Position numbers and translations under genes: made by a program
Origin: Streptomyces sp. A3M-1-3
Lineage (GTDB): Bacteria > Actinomycetota > Actinomycetes > Streptomycetales > Streptomycetaceae
DNA: 64,000 bases
Assembly: GCF_024213665.1 (NCBI RefSeq)
Contig: NZ_JANAVP010000002.1
Span: 181,634 to 245,633 of the forward strand
Direction: 5' to 3'
Notes under the pieces: model-generated
The model's database searches: none
Told to the model about the DNA's origin: nothing
What the model saw: the letters and a program-made list of their open reading frames with translations, nothing else
Shown: one piece after another, positions 8,285-16,491 of the stretch
Layout: each line of letters begins with the position of its first letter
How positions within the stretch are numbered: the stretch's first letter is position 1

Positions 8285-9181
8285 TCAGGCGGGCCTCGGC
8301 CGGGTCGCGTAGAAGGCGACGGCGGAAGCCGCTGCCACATTGAGCGAGTCGATCCCGGCGGCCATCGGAATGCGCGCCCACTCATCCGCCGCTCGTAGAG
8401 CGTACGTGGACAGTCCATGGCCCTCGGACCCGAGCATGATGGCGCACTTCTCGAAGCGGTCGGGGTCGAGCTCGTCGAGTGGGGTCGCCTTCTCGTCCGG
8501 GGTCATCGCGAGGATGCTGTACCCCGCCTCCCGGACGGCGTCGAGCCCGGCCGGCCAGTCTTCGAGCCGGGCGTACGGGACGGTGAAGGTGGCACCCATC
8601 GACACCTTGATCGCTCGCCGGTAGAGGGGGTCTGCACAGTCCGGGGAGAGCAGGATGCCCTTGATCCCGAGGGCGGCGGCACTACGGAAGGCAGCCCCGA
8701 GATTGGCGTGATCGACGAACCCCTCGAAGATTGCGATACGCCGACCTGCGGAATCTTGTAGACCCAAAGCGAACGTCGTGCCGATGTCGGTGTGGTCGTT
8801 GACCGCCTCCATGACCACCACCCGGCGGGCCGTCCCGAGCAGTTCGTCCGCCGTCGGCAGCGGTTTGCGCTGCATCGAGGCGAGGGCGCCACGGTGCACG
8901 TGGTAGCCGGTGACCCGCTCGGCGAGGTCCGGGCTGACCGCGTACACGGGAGCCGGGACCTCGTCGATGACGTCGCGCATCACGTCGACCCACTTGGCCG
9001 AGAGCAGCATCGACCGCATCTCGTAACCGGCGTGCTTGGCCCGTCTGATGACCTTCTCGCCCTCGGCGATGAACAGGCCCTCCGCGGGCTCGCGCCTGCG
9101 CCGGAGCTCGACGTCGGTCAGGCCCGTGTAGTCGCGCAGGCGCGGGTCTTCGGGGTCCTCGATGGTGATGAGATCAGCCAC
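8285..9181 (-). CDS. SpoU/TrmH-family RNA 2'-O-methyltransferase (attachment gene)
   Basis: A 298-residue SPOUT methyltransferase. It has a substrate-binding N-terminus (IAEGEKVIRRA) and a knotted C-terminal domain with motif 2 MLGSEGHGLS and motif 3 IPMAAGIDSLNVAAASAVAFY. The last residues (TRPRPA and the stop) come from the integrated element; the original ending is stranded at 4135-4191. Motif 1 appears twice: an altered copy RRVVVMEAVNDHTDIGTTF (residues 119-137) and a canonical copy ending FVDHANLGAAFRSA (147-168), so the protein carries about 28 extra residues. Codons between about 8680 and 8770 are unusually A/T-rich for the genome. Confidence 0.9.
   Translation of the reverse strand: MADLITIEDPEDPRLRDYTGLTDVELRRRREPAEGLFIAEGEKVIRRAKHAGYEMRSMLLSAKWVDVMRDVIDEVPAPVYAVSPDLAERVTGYHVHRGALASMQRKPLPTADELLGTARRVVVMEAVNDHTDIGTTFALGLQDSAGRRIAIFEGFVDHANLGAAFRSAAALGIKGILLSPDCADPLYRRAIKVSMGATFTVPYARLEDWPAGLDAVREAGYSILAMTPDEKATPLDELDPDRFEKCAIMLGSEGHGLSTYALRAADEWARIPMAAGIDSLNVAAASAVAFYATRPRPA
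8306..8320. other. attR core of the integrative element
   Basis: Identical to 4162-4176 (CGCGTAGAAGGCGAC). Joining the inner flanks rebuilds an attP with a GGTCGC/GCGACC dyad around GTAGAAG. Element DNA to the left of this core supplies the new stop codon of spoU. Confidence 0.85.
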
Positions 9182-9289
9182 AGGGTGATACTGCCTTGTC
9201 CTGGGTGTGGTGCCAACGGCCGGACGAGATGGGTTACTGGCGGTTACGCGGATGCGCCTTTGCGCGCTTGCGCCGTGCGCCTCGCGCGG

Positions 9290-10549
9290 TTAGGCCGTGG
9301 TGCGTGGTGCCGGGCCCGTGCCCCGGCCCACGGTCACGACTTCGCCGATGACGATGACCGCCGGCGGGCGGATCTCCTCGGCCCTGACCGTGTCGGCGAC
9401 CGTGGCCAGGGTCGCGTCCACCCGGCGCTGGGCGGCGGTCGTGCCCTCCTGGATGACCGCGACGGGCGTCTCCGGCGACCGGCCGTGCGCGGTCAGTGCT
9501 GCGGCGATCGCGCCGATCCGCTCCACCGCCATCAGCAGGACGAGCGTGCCGCGGAGCTTGGCGAGCGCCGTCCAGTCGACCAGCGAGCGCGGGTCATCGG
9601 GCGCGACGTGACCGCTGACGACGGTGAACTCGTGGGCCACTCCCCGGTGGGTCACCGGGATTCCGGCCGCACCGGGGACGCTGATCGAGCTGGAGATGCC
9701 GGGCACCACCGTGCACGGAATGCCGGCCTCCGCGAGCGCCTCGGCCTCTTCCATGCCGCGGCCGAAGACGAACGGGTCGCCGCCCTTGAGGCGGACCACC
9801 GCCTTGCCCGCCTTCGCGTGCTCGATCAGCGCGTGATTGATGGCCTCCTGGGCCATGAATCGGCCGTACGGGATCTTCGCGGCGTCGATCACCTCGACGT
9901 GCGGGGGGAGTTCGTCGAGCAGGTCGCGCGGGCCGAGGCGGTCCGCGATGACAACGTCCGCCTCGGCGAGCAGGCGGCGGCCGCGCACGGTGATCAGGTC
10001 CGGATCGCCCGGCCCGCCGCCGACGAGGGCGACGCCAGGGGTCCGCGTGCGGTGGTGGGGCGCCGAGAGGGTGCCGTCGCGCAGGCCCTCGACGATCGCG
10101 TCCCGGACCGCGGCGGAGCGGCGCGGGTCGCGGCCGGTGAGCACGGCGACGGTCACGCCCTCGCTGCGGCCGGTCGCCGGGGTCCAGGCGGTGGCCGCCT
10201 CGGCGTCGTCGCTGCGTACGCACCAGGTGCGGTTGCGCTCGGCCTCGGCGGAGGCCCGCGCGTTCGCTTCCGGGTCACCCGTCGCCACCAGGGCGTACCA
10301 GGCGTCGGCGAGGTCGCCGTCCGCGTACGGGCGACGCTCCCAGCGGATCTCGCCGGCCTCGGCCATCGCCTCGACGGACGGGGTCGCCGACGGCGATACG
10401 AGGACGATGTCGGCGCCGGTCGCGATGAGTGCGGGGAGGCGGCGCTGGGCGACCTGGCCACCACCGATGACGACGACGCGCCGTCCGGACAGACGCAGTC
10501 CGACGGGGTAGGCGGGGTGCGGGTCGCCTGCGGCGGCGTTCGCGGTCAT
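9290..10549 (-). CDS. cobA: Uroporphyrinogen-III C-methyltransferase / precorrin-2 dehydrogenase
   Basis: A 419-residue CysG-like fusion acting at the branch to siroheme and cobalamin. The N-terminal part (to about 160) has the NAD-binding GGGQVAQRR and methylates nothing itself: it is the precorrin-2 dehydrogenase/chelatase type domain. The C-terminal part (about 170-410) is the SAM uroporphyrinogen methylase with VGGGPGDPDLITVRG and the family motif VRLKGGDPFVFGRG. It would convert uroporphyrinogen III to precorrin-2 and then toward sirohydrochlorin. The neighbours bluB-cobT and cobL support a role in vitamin B12 synthesis. Confidence 0.9.
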   Translation of the reverse strand: MTANAAAGDPHPAYPVGLRLSGRRVVVIGGGQVAQRRLPALIATGADIVLVSPSATPSVEAMAEAGEIRWERRPYADGDLADAWYALVATGDPEANARASAEAERNRTWCVRSDDAEAATAWTPATGRSEGVTVAVLTGRDPRRSAAVRDAIVEGLRDGTLSAPHHRTRTPGVALVGGGPGDPDLITVRGRRLLAEADVVIADRLGPRDLLDELPPHVEVIDAAKIPYGRFMAQEAINHALIEHAKAGKAVVRLKGGDPFVFGRGMEEAEALAEAGIPCTVVPGISSSISVPGAAGIPVTHRGVAHEFTVVSGHVAPDDPRSLVDWTALAKLRGTLVLLMAVERIGAIAAALTAHGRSPETPVAVIQEGTTAAQRRVDATLATVADTVRAEEIRPPAVIVIGEVVTVGRGTGPAPRTTA

Positions 10550-10739
10550 GACGTGCGGCTCCTCGTGCGGGGCTTGCGTGTGCGGGCCGCTGCGGCGGTG
10601 GAGCGGCGCTGATGAGGGCGGGCTTTCGGCCCCGCGCTCACCTTACGGGCCGGGGGGCGGGGGTTCACCGTCGGCGGTGCGGCGCGGTGCGTGGCCTGTG
10701 GGCCCCGGCCTCGGTGTTGACCGGCTTCGGTGCGGTGCG

Positions 10740-11035
10740 GTTCCAGCGCGGTGCCGGGCGCGGTTCCGGTGCGGTGCCGGTGCGGTGCGGTTCCGGTGCA
10801 GTGCCGGTGCGGTCCCGGTGCGGCGCGGATCCGGTGCGGTGCCGGTGCGGTCCCGGTGCGGTGCCGGTGCGGTCCCGGTGCGGCGCGGATCCGGTGCGGT
10901 GCCGGTGCGGTTCCGGTGCGGTGCCGGTGCCGGTGCCGGTGCGGTGCCGGTGCGGTTCCGGTCCGGTGCGGTGCCGGCTCGGTGCCGGGTGCTGGTGCGG
11001 GTGGGGGCGGGGCTCCGCCCGGGGGGGGGGGGGGG
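10740..11035. repeat. GC minisatellite and a 15-G run
   Basis: About 250 bases are built from alternating CGGTGC, CGGTTC, CGGTCC and CGGCGCGGATC units; a longer module containing GGTGCGGCGCGGATCCGGTG occurs at least twice (around 10815 and 10875). An uninterrupted run of 15 G follows at 11021-11035. All six frames stay open across it because of the composition, and the encoded His-Arg-Thr repeats are not a plausible protein. It fills the gap between cobA and cobT, which otherwise holds nothing I recognise. Confidence 0.85.
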
Positions 11036-11186
11036 CCGGGGGCCGGGGCCTCCGGGAGCGCCATTCGGGACTGCATGATTTACGGCGCGTTCGGCGGGGT
11101 CGCTTCCGGCGGCCGGAGCCCCGCGCCACAAATCACGCTTCTACGTCCCGAACGTCACTCCCTCCGACCCCGACCCCCTCCGCGCG

Positions 11187-14069
11187 TCACTTCTCCGTCA
11201 CGCCCGCCGAGTCGAACGTAGCCACCTCGTGCATCGCACGCGCCGCGCTCTGAACCACCGGGAGCGCAAGGAGCGCGCCAGTGCCTTCGCCGAGGCGCAG
11301 GTCGAGGTCGACCAGCGGGCGCAGGCCCAGCTTGTTGAGCGCCGCTACGTGGCCGGGTTCCGCGCTGCGGTGGCCGGCGATGCAGGCCGCCAGGGCTTCC
11401 GGGGCGATGGCGCGGGCGACCAGGGCAGCCGCGCCGGCGCTTACGCCGTCCAGGATGACGGGGGTGCGCAGGGAGGCGCCGCCGAGGAGGAGGCCGACGA
11501 TTGCGGCGTGTTCGAGACCGCCTACGGCTGCGAGGACGCCGATCGGGTCGGCCGGGTCGGGCTGGTGGAGGTCGAGGGCTCGGCGTACGACATCGACCTT
11601 GCGGGCGTGCATCTCGTCGTTGATGCCGGTGCCGCGGCCGGTTACCTCGGCCGGGTCCATGTCGGTGTAGACGGAGATCAGGGCGGCCGACACGGTGGTG
11701 TTGGCGATACCCATCTCGCCTGTGAGCAGGGCTTTGTTGCCCGCGGCGATGAGGTCACGGGCCGTCTCGATGCCGACCTCGATCGCGGAGAGGACTTCTT
11801 CGCGGGTGAGTGCGGGACCGGTGGTGAAGTCGGCGGTGCCGGGGCGCACCTTGCGCGGGAGGAGACCAGGTGTGGCCGGCAGGTCGCCCGCGACGCCGAC
11901 GTCGATGACGCAGACCTCGGCGCCGACCTGATTGGCGAAGGCGTTGCAGACCGCGCCGCCGCCGAGGAAGTTGGCGACCATCTGGGAGGTCACTTCCTGG
12001 GGCCAGGCGGTGACGCCCTGCGCGTGCACGCCGTGGTCGCCGGCGAAGATCGCGACGGCGGCGGGCTCGGGGATCGGCGGCGGGCACATCCGGGACAGGC
12101 CGCTGAGCTGTGCGGAGATGATCTCCAGCATGCCGAGCGCACCGGCCGGCTTGGTCATCCGCTTCTGGCGTTCCCAGGCTTCGCCGAGCGCCTTGGCGTC
12201 CAGTGGCCGGATGTTGGAGACGGTCTCCTGGAGGAGGTCGTGCGGCTCTTCGCCGGGCAGGGCGCGGCGGCCGTACGTCTCCTCGTGGACGACCCAGGCC
12301 AGCGGGCGGCGCTTGGACCAGCCGGCCTGCATGAGCTCGGGCTCCTCCGGGAACTCGTCGACGTACCCGACGCAGAGGTAGGCGACGACTTCGAGGTGCT
12401 CGGGGAGGCCGAGGGCGCGGACCATCTCGCGCTCGTCGAAGAAGCTGACCCAGCCGACGCCGAGGCCCTCGGCGCGGGCGGCGAGCCAGAGGTTTTCGAC
12501 GGCGAGGGCGGAGGAGTACGGCGCCATCTGCGGCTGGGTGTGCCGGCCGAGGGTGTGGCGGCCGCCGCGGGTCGGGTCGGCGGTGACGACGATGTTGACC
12601 GGGGTGTCGAGGATGGCCTCGATCTTCAGTTCCTTGAACTGCTTGGCCCGGCCCTTGGGCAGCGACTTGGCGTACGCGTCGCGCTGGCGGGTGGCCAGTT
12701 CGTGCATCGACCGGCGCGTTTCCGCGGAGCGGATGACGACGAAGTCCCAGGGCTGCGAATGGCCGACGCTTGGTGCGGTGTGCGCGGCCTCGAGGACGCG
12801 CAGCAGTACCTCGTGCGGGATGGGGTCGGTACGGAAGCCGTTGCGGATGTCGCGTCGTTCGCGCATCACGCGCAGGACGGCTTCGCGCTCGGCGTCGTCG
12901 TAGCCAGGCGCCGGCCCGGAACGTGCTTCCTCGGGTGTGGGTACTGGTGTGGGTACGGGTACGACTTCCGGCGCGGGTGCGGGTGCGGGTGCGACGGTCG
13001 CGGCTTCGGGCTGCGGCTCGGGAGCGGGCGCGGGTGCGGGCGCGGGTGCGGGTGCGACTGTTGCGGCTTCTGGCTGCGGCTCGGGCTCGGCGACGGGCTC
13101 CGGTGCGGGTGCGACGGTTACGGCTTCCGGCACCGGCTCAGCGATGGGCGCGGGTGCCGGAACGACGCTTGTGGCCTCCGGCTCCGGCTCGGTTGCCACG
13201 GTTACGACTGCCGGCTCCGGCTCGGGTGCGACGATCGCGGCTTCCGGCTCAGGCTCCGGGGCGACTTGCGGCTCCGGCTCCGGTGCGGGGGTTACGGCTG
13301 CGAGCTCCGGCTCGGGGGCGTTCTGCGGGGGGAGGAACTCCGGCTCCTGCGTGACGGGCTCCGGTGCGGGGGCCGCCGTGGTTGCTTCCGCGGGCTCCGG
13401 CTGCGGGCGTGCCGGGTCGCCGTCGGTGGCGGTCGGCTGCTCGGGCGCCGGTACGGCCTCGGCGACGGGCTCCGGCTGGGACGGCGCCAGGTTGTGCGTG
13501 GACGGAAGCGAGCCCTCCGCCGGGACGAACTGGCCCATCGGCTGGGCCGGTTCCGGGACGACCGTTTCTGCGGGGGCGAGCGGGCTCCACGGGGCGACTG
13601 CCTGCGGCGGGATCTCGCCGAGCTGCGGGCCCGGCAGGGCGCCGGCGTCACCGCGTGGCACGTCGAGGTACTCGGGGCCCGTGGTGGGCGGGCCCGCGTG
13701 CCGTACGGCCGAGGCGGGGCCGCGGTCGGCGAGGGAGCGCACCACGCCGCCGCTGGCCTCCGGCACGGGCGGGCCCAGGTGCAACGGGCGCCGCGCGGGA
13801 GGCGGGGTTGCCACGGGCTGCGGGACACGTACGCCGCCGAGGTCGACGGAGCCGGAGTCGCGGCCGCCCGCCTCGTGGGCGTCGGGCTGCGCGACGGGCA
13901 CGGGCTGCGGGTCGCTCCACGCGCCCTGCGCGCTCGGCATCAGCAGCAGGTCGTCGTCCTCCGCGGGGTCGAGGAAGGTGTACGCGCCTGGAGCGGGGAT
14001 GCCCGGCTGGTCCACCATGCCCGCGTTCTCCGGCATTCCCTCGCCCGGAACCTGGCCGGTGTCAGTCAT
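11187..14069 (-). CDS. cobT: BluB-CobT fusion: DMB synthase / DMB phosphoribosyltransferase
   Basis: A 960-residue protein in three parts. Residues 1 to about 390 are disordered and become a Pro-Glu-Ala repeat (EPEPEA, APAPAPAP). About 390-610 is a BluB-type flavin nitroreductase domain (RRDIRNGFRTDPIP, HTAPSVGHSQPWDFV, GLGVGWVSFF), which makes 5,6-dimethylbenzimidazole from FMNH2. About 615-955 is CobT (GDHGVHAQGVTAWPQEVT, GEMGIANTT, catalytic glutamate in LRLGEGTGA), which activates that base for the lower ligand of B12. Fusing the producer and user of the base is logical. The start was chosen at ATG 14069 with GAGGGG 7 bases before it. Confidence 0.9.
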   Translation of the reverse strand: MTDTGQVPGEGMPENAGMVDQPGIPAPGAYTFLDPAEDDDLLLMPSAQGAWSDPQPVPVAQPDAHEAGGRDSGSVDLGGVRVPQPVATPPPARRPLHLGPPVPEASGGVVRSLADRGPASAVRHAGPPTTGPEYLDVPRGDAGALPGPQLGEIPPQAVAPWSPLAPAETVVPEPAQPMGQFVPAEGSLPSTHNLAPSQPEPVAEAVPAPEQPTATDGDPARPQPEPAEATTAAPAPEPVTQEPEFLPPQNAPEPELAAVTPAPEPEPQVAPEPEPEAAIVAPEPEPAVVTVATEPEPEATSVVPAPAPIAEPVPEAVTVAPAPEPVAEPEPQPEAATVAPAPAPAPAPAPEPQPEAATVAPAPAPAPEVVPVPTPVPTPEEARSGPAPGYDDAEREAVLRVMRERRDIRNGFRTDPIPHEVLLRVLEAAHTAPSVGHSQPWDFVVIRSAETRRSMHELATRQRDAYAKSLPKGRAKQFKELKIEAILDTPVNIVVTADPTRGGRHTLGRHTQPQMAPYSSALAVENLWLAARAEGLGVGWVSFFDEREMVRALGLPEHLEVVAYLCVGYVDEFPEEPELMQAGWSKRRPLAWVVHEETYGRRALPGEEPHDLLQETVSNIRPLDAKALGEAWERQKRMTKPAGALGMLEIISAQLSGLSRMCPPPIPEPAAVAIFAGDHGVHAQGVTAWPQEVTSQMVANFLGGGAVCNAFANQVGAEVCVIDVGVAGDLPATPGLLPRKVRPGTADFTTGPALTREEVLSAIEVGIETARDLIAAGNKALLTGEMGIANTTVSAALISVYTDMDPAEVTGRGTGINDEMHARKVDVVRRALDLHQPDPADPIGVLAAVGGLEHAAIVGLLLGGASLRTPVILDGVSAGAAALVARAIAPEALAACIAGHRSAEPGHVAALNKLGLRPLVDLDLRLGEGTGALLALPVVQSAARAMHEVATFDSAGVTEK

Positions 14070-14404
14070 GCGTACCCCTCGCCCATCGGTTGTGCTCCTT
14101 CGACCAGCTCGCCCGGGCGCCCCGAACGCGGCACACCCGGCGCCCGTCATGAAGAACGAGCGTGTGCGCCGCGCGGCACGAACACCCGCCGACATGAGTC
14201 ATTGTCGCGGCCGTTCGCCGCCATGGCACCCGTATGTGCCACGGCCCGCTGTGGACTGCGCCACGTCGCGCGTCCTCCGGTTCCGCCATACCACACAGAC
14301 ACCCAAACCGGGCGCCCTTTTAGGACATTGGCGAACGAAGCACCGAACGCCCCCCAGGCAGTACAACGATCGGCCAGCCTACCCCGCGTGGTGCGACGGG
14401 AGGA
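14070..14404. other. 335-base spacer upstream of cobT
   Basis: I see no recognised gene or riboswitch here. A 46-codon frame (start 14202, stop overlapping the cobT start codon) exists on the minus strand but lacks a ribosome site and strong codon bias. The cobT promoter must be in this stretch. Confidence 0.4.
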
Positions 14405-15622
14405 TCACGGGGCGCGATCCAGGCGCCGTCCGGAGAGCAGGAAGGCCACCGCGCGCTCGCGTTCGGACCAGGTGCGGGTGTCGAGGTCGACGGACTGCAA
14501 CAGGGCGCATTCGACGGCGTAGCCGCTCTCGGAGAGGGTCCGGCCGATCGCCTCCGCCTCGTCGCGTGTCGAGGCATGCGTGACGATCCGCTCGGGGCGG
14601 CGGTCGGCGCACGCGGACACCACGGGGACTCCCCCGCCGCCGATGCGTACGACATCGGGTTCGGGGAGGTTCTCCAGGGTGTGCGGGGCGCGGCCGTGGA
14701 CGACGTGGAGCTGGACCTGGGCGTGCCGGGCGGCGGCATCGATCCGGGCGCAGGCGGCGGCGTCCTGGTCGACCGCGATGACGGCCGCGCCGAACCGGGC
14801 GGCCTCCACGGCGAGGGCTCCGGTGCCGGCGCCGATGTCCCAGACGAGGTCGCCGGTGCGTGGGCCGAGGCGGGCCAGTTGGGCGGCGCGCAGCTGGATC
14901 GATTCGCCCTCGGCCGGGCCGGGCCGTCCTTCGGCGGGCAGGGCCCAGCCGCGTTCCGACGGCTGGCCTGCAGGTTCGTGGCCGGCGATCCAGCCGGCGT
15001 CCCGGTCGGCGACGTTGCCGCCGCCTCCGATGACGATGACGACATTGGGGTCGCGCCAGGTGTGGTCGGCGGCCTTGTCCGAGGTGAGGACGGTGACCTG
15101 CTCCCGCTCGGTGCCGAGTTCCTCGCAGATCACGAAGGTGCGGTGGACGCCTTCGAGGAGCAGGGCGAGTTCTGCGGGGCCGGCACCCGGGGAGGTGAGG
15201 ACGGCGACCTTGGGGTGCGCGCGGCAGACGTTCACGGCGCGGCGCAGGGTACGGGGATGGGCGACGACGATGTGGGCGTCGTCCCACGGCATCGCGGCGC
15301 GGGCGAACGCGGCGGCCACGGGGGAGACCGCGGGCACGACTTCGACCTCGAGGCCGTGTTCGGGGGCGCGCAGGGTCCGTACGACGCCGAAGAAGCCGGG
15401 GTCGCCGTCCGCGAGGACCACGGCACTGCCGCGGTGGCCGGCGATCCGGCGGGCGGCGAGGCCGACGCTGCCGAGGCGGATCCTTTCCGCGGAGGCGGGA
15501 ACTTCGGGGAGCGCCAGGTGGTGGGCGGCGCCGGCCACCAGTGTGGCGGCCGAGAGGGCGGACCTGGCGGCTGCGGTCAGGGGCGAACCGTCCCAGCCGA
15601 TCACCGTGACCCGGTCGGCCAT
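14405..15622 (-). CDS. cobL: Precorrin-6Y C5,15-methyltransferase (decarboxylating)
   Basis: A 405-residue two-domain enzyme of aerobic cobalamin synthesis. The N-terminal half is a tetrapyrrole methylase (DRVTVIGWDGSPL, then ADGDPGFFGVVR and VPAVSPVAAAFARA). The C-terminal half is the CobL/CbiT methyltransferase with a SAM pocket VWDIGAGTGALAVEAARFGA. Together they methylate C5 and C15 and remove the acetate side-chain carboxyl of precorrin-6Y. AGGAG lies about 10 bases before the ATG. It is on the same strand as bluB-cobT, 335 bases downstream of nothing transcribed into it. Confidence 0.92.
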   Translation of the reverse strand: MADRVTVIGWDGSPLTAAARSALSAATLVAGAAHHLALPEVPASAERIRLGSVGLAARRIAGHRGSAVVLADGDPGFFGVVRTLRAPEHGLEVEVVPAVSPVAAAFARAAMPWDDAHIVVAHPRTLRRAVNVCRAHPKVAVLTSPGAGPAELALLLEGVHRTFVICEELGTEREQVTVLTSDKAADHTWRDPNVVIVIGGGGNVADRDAGWIAGHEPAGQPSERGWALPAEGRPGPAEGESIQLRAAQLARLGPRTGDLVWDIGAGTGALAVEAARFGAAVIAVDQDAAACARIDAAARHAQVQLHVVHGRAPHTLENLPEPDVVRIGGGGVPVVSACADRRPERIVTHASTRDEAEAIGRTLSESGYAVECALLQSVDLDTRTWSERERAVAFLLSGRRLDRAP

Positions 15623-15702
15623 CGTCGTCAGTCTCCTGGGTGTGTCGCGGGTCGGGGCAGCCCGCGCGGCGGCGGGCACGGTGAGACTACCTGGTGATCT
15701 GG

Positions 15703-16341
15703 TCAGTTCCAGTCGGTGTACGCGGCGTACCCGCCGGCGTCGGCCATCTCGCCGGACACGCCGTCGAGGTCCTCGGGGAGCAGGCTCCAGACGATGAGGT
15801 CGGTGCGCAGATCGGTCCAGCTGCCGTCCTCCGTCTGCGTACGCGCTATCCAGGCGTTGCGCAGGACGCCCTCGCTGATGCAGCCGATCTTCTGGGCGAC
15901 CTGCTGGGAGGCGGTGTTGTCGGCGGCGGTACGCAGTTCCAGGCGCTCGAACCGCTGGTCCCGGAAGAGCCACTGGGCGACGGCGAGCACCGATTCGGAG
16001 GCGTAGCCCTCGCCGCGCGCCCAGCGCGCCGTGACGTAGGAGATCTCGGTGGACCGGCAGCGCCAGTCGGTGTTGCGGAGGTGGACGATGCCGACGAGCC
16101 GCTGGGTGAGGAATTCGGTGACCGCGAAAACGATCCCCCGGCCCGCGGTGCGTTCGGCGTGTGCGAGCCGGGTGGCCCAGTCGTGGGCGTGGGCCGTGGT
16201 GTAGGGGTACGGGACGGAGGTCCACGCGGTGACCAGTTCGTCGTTCATCATCTCGGCCAGCGCCGTGACATCCGACTCCTCGAAGGGGCGCATCACCAAC
16301 CGGTCCGTGCTGATGGAGATGTCCGGAAAGGTGGTAGTCAT
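15703..16341 (-). CDS. GNAT acetyltransferase (RimJ/RimL type)
   Basis: A 212-residue protein of the GNAT superfamily. It begins TDRLVMRPFEESDVTALAEM, typical of the RimJ/RimL group, has the strand GIVHLRNTDW and the acetyl-CoA region ARWARGEGYASES followed by ELRTAADNTASQQVAQKIG. The substrate, whether a protein N-terminus or a small molecule, is unknown. ATG 16341 follows GGAG by 7 bases; ATG 16353 is an alternative. A terminator separates it from metQ. Confidence 0.85.
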   Translation of the reverse strand: MTTTFPDISISTDRLVMRPFEESDVTALAEMMNDELVTAWTSVPYPYTTAHAHDWATRLAHAERTAGRGIVFAVTEFLTQRLVGIVHLRNTDWRCRSTEISYVTARWARGEGYASESVLAVAQWLFRDQRFERLELRTAADNTASQQVAQKIGCISEGVLRNAWIARTQTEDGSWTDLRTDLIVWSLLPEDLDGVSGEMADAGGYAAYTDWN

Positions 16342-16434
16342 GCGCAACTCCATGCCAGAGACCGTTGTCAGGACCGTAAAGGCACAGCATGCAGCATCGG
16401 TCCGCGGCTGCGCATGGCCGGGTGGACGCGCGAA

Positions 16435-16466
16435 GGCCCCGCGCACCGGGCCTGGTGCGCGGGGCC
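16435..16466. terminator. Terminator of the metNIQ operon
   Basis: A perfect 13-bp stem (GGCCCCGCGCACC with its complement) has a 6-base loop, 26 bases beyond the metQ stop on the minus strand. Confidence 0.8.
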
Positions 16467-16491
16467 GTTGCCTGTAAGGGCCGTACGGGCG

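Larger units (their letters stand above)
4162..8320. mobile_element. 4.1-kb integrative element inserted in spoU
   Basis: The element is bounded by a 15-bp direct repeat and carries, from left to right, a large serine integrase reading inward, a small protein, a truncated IS30 transposase, two overlapping small genes, and an XRE/TPR regulator. There are no replication, transfer, capsid or packaging genes, so it is not self-transmissible as it stands; it may be a decayed ICE or prophage or a mobilisable island. Insertion replaced the last residues of SpoU but left a full-length frame. The IS30 remnant suggests deletions inside the element. Confidence 0.85.

Noticed and set aside
10548..11253. 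Long open frames in all six frames across the GC minisatellite
   Set aside because: They exist because stop codons are absent from the repeat. The encoded His-Arg-Thr or Cys-Gly-Ala repeats have no gene-like start, codon bias or family.
14062..14202. 46-codon frame ending in the cobT start codon (MTHVGGCSCRAAHTLV...)
   Set aside because: The overlap with the cobT start is suggestive of coupling, but there is no ribosome site and the codon use is not clearly biased. I kept it only as a remark.
14070..14404. Cobalamin riboswitch upstream of bluB-cobT
   Set aside because: I looked for the B12-box and core pairing on the minus strand and found nothing convincing.
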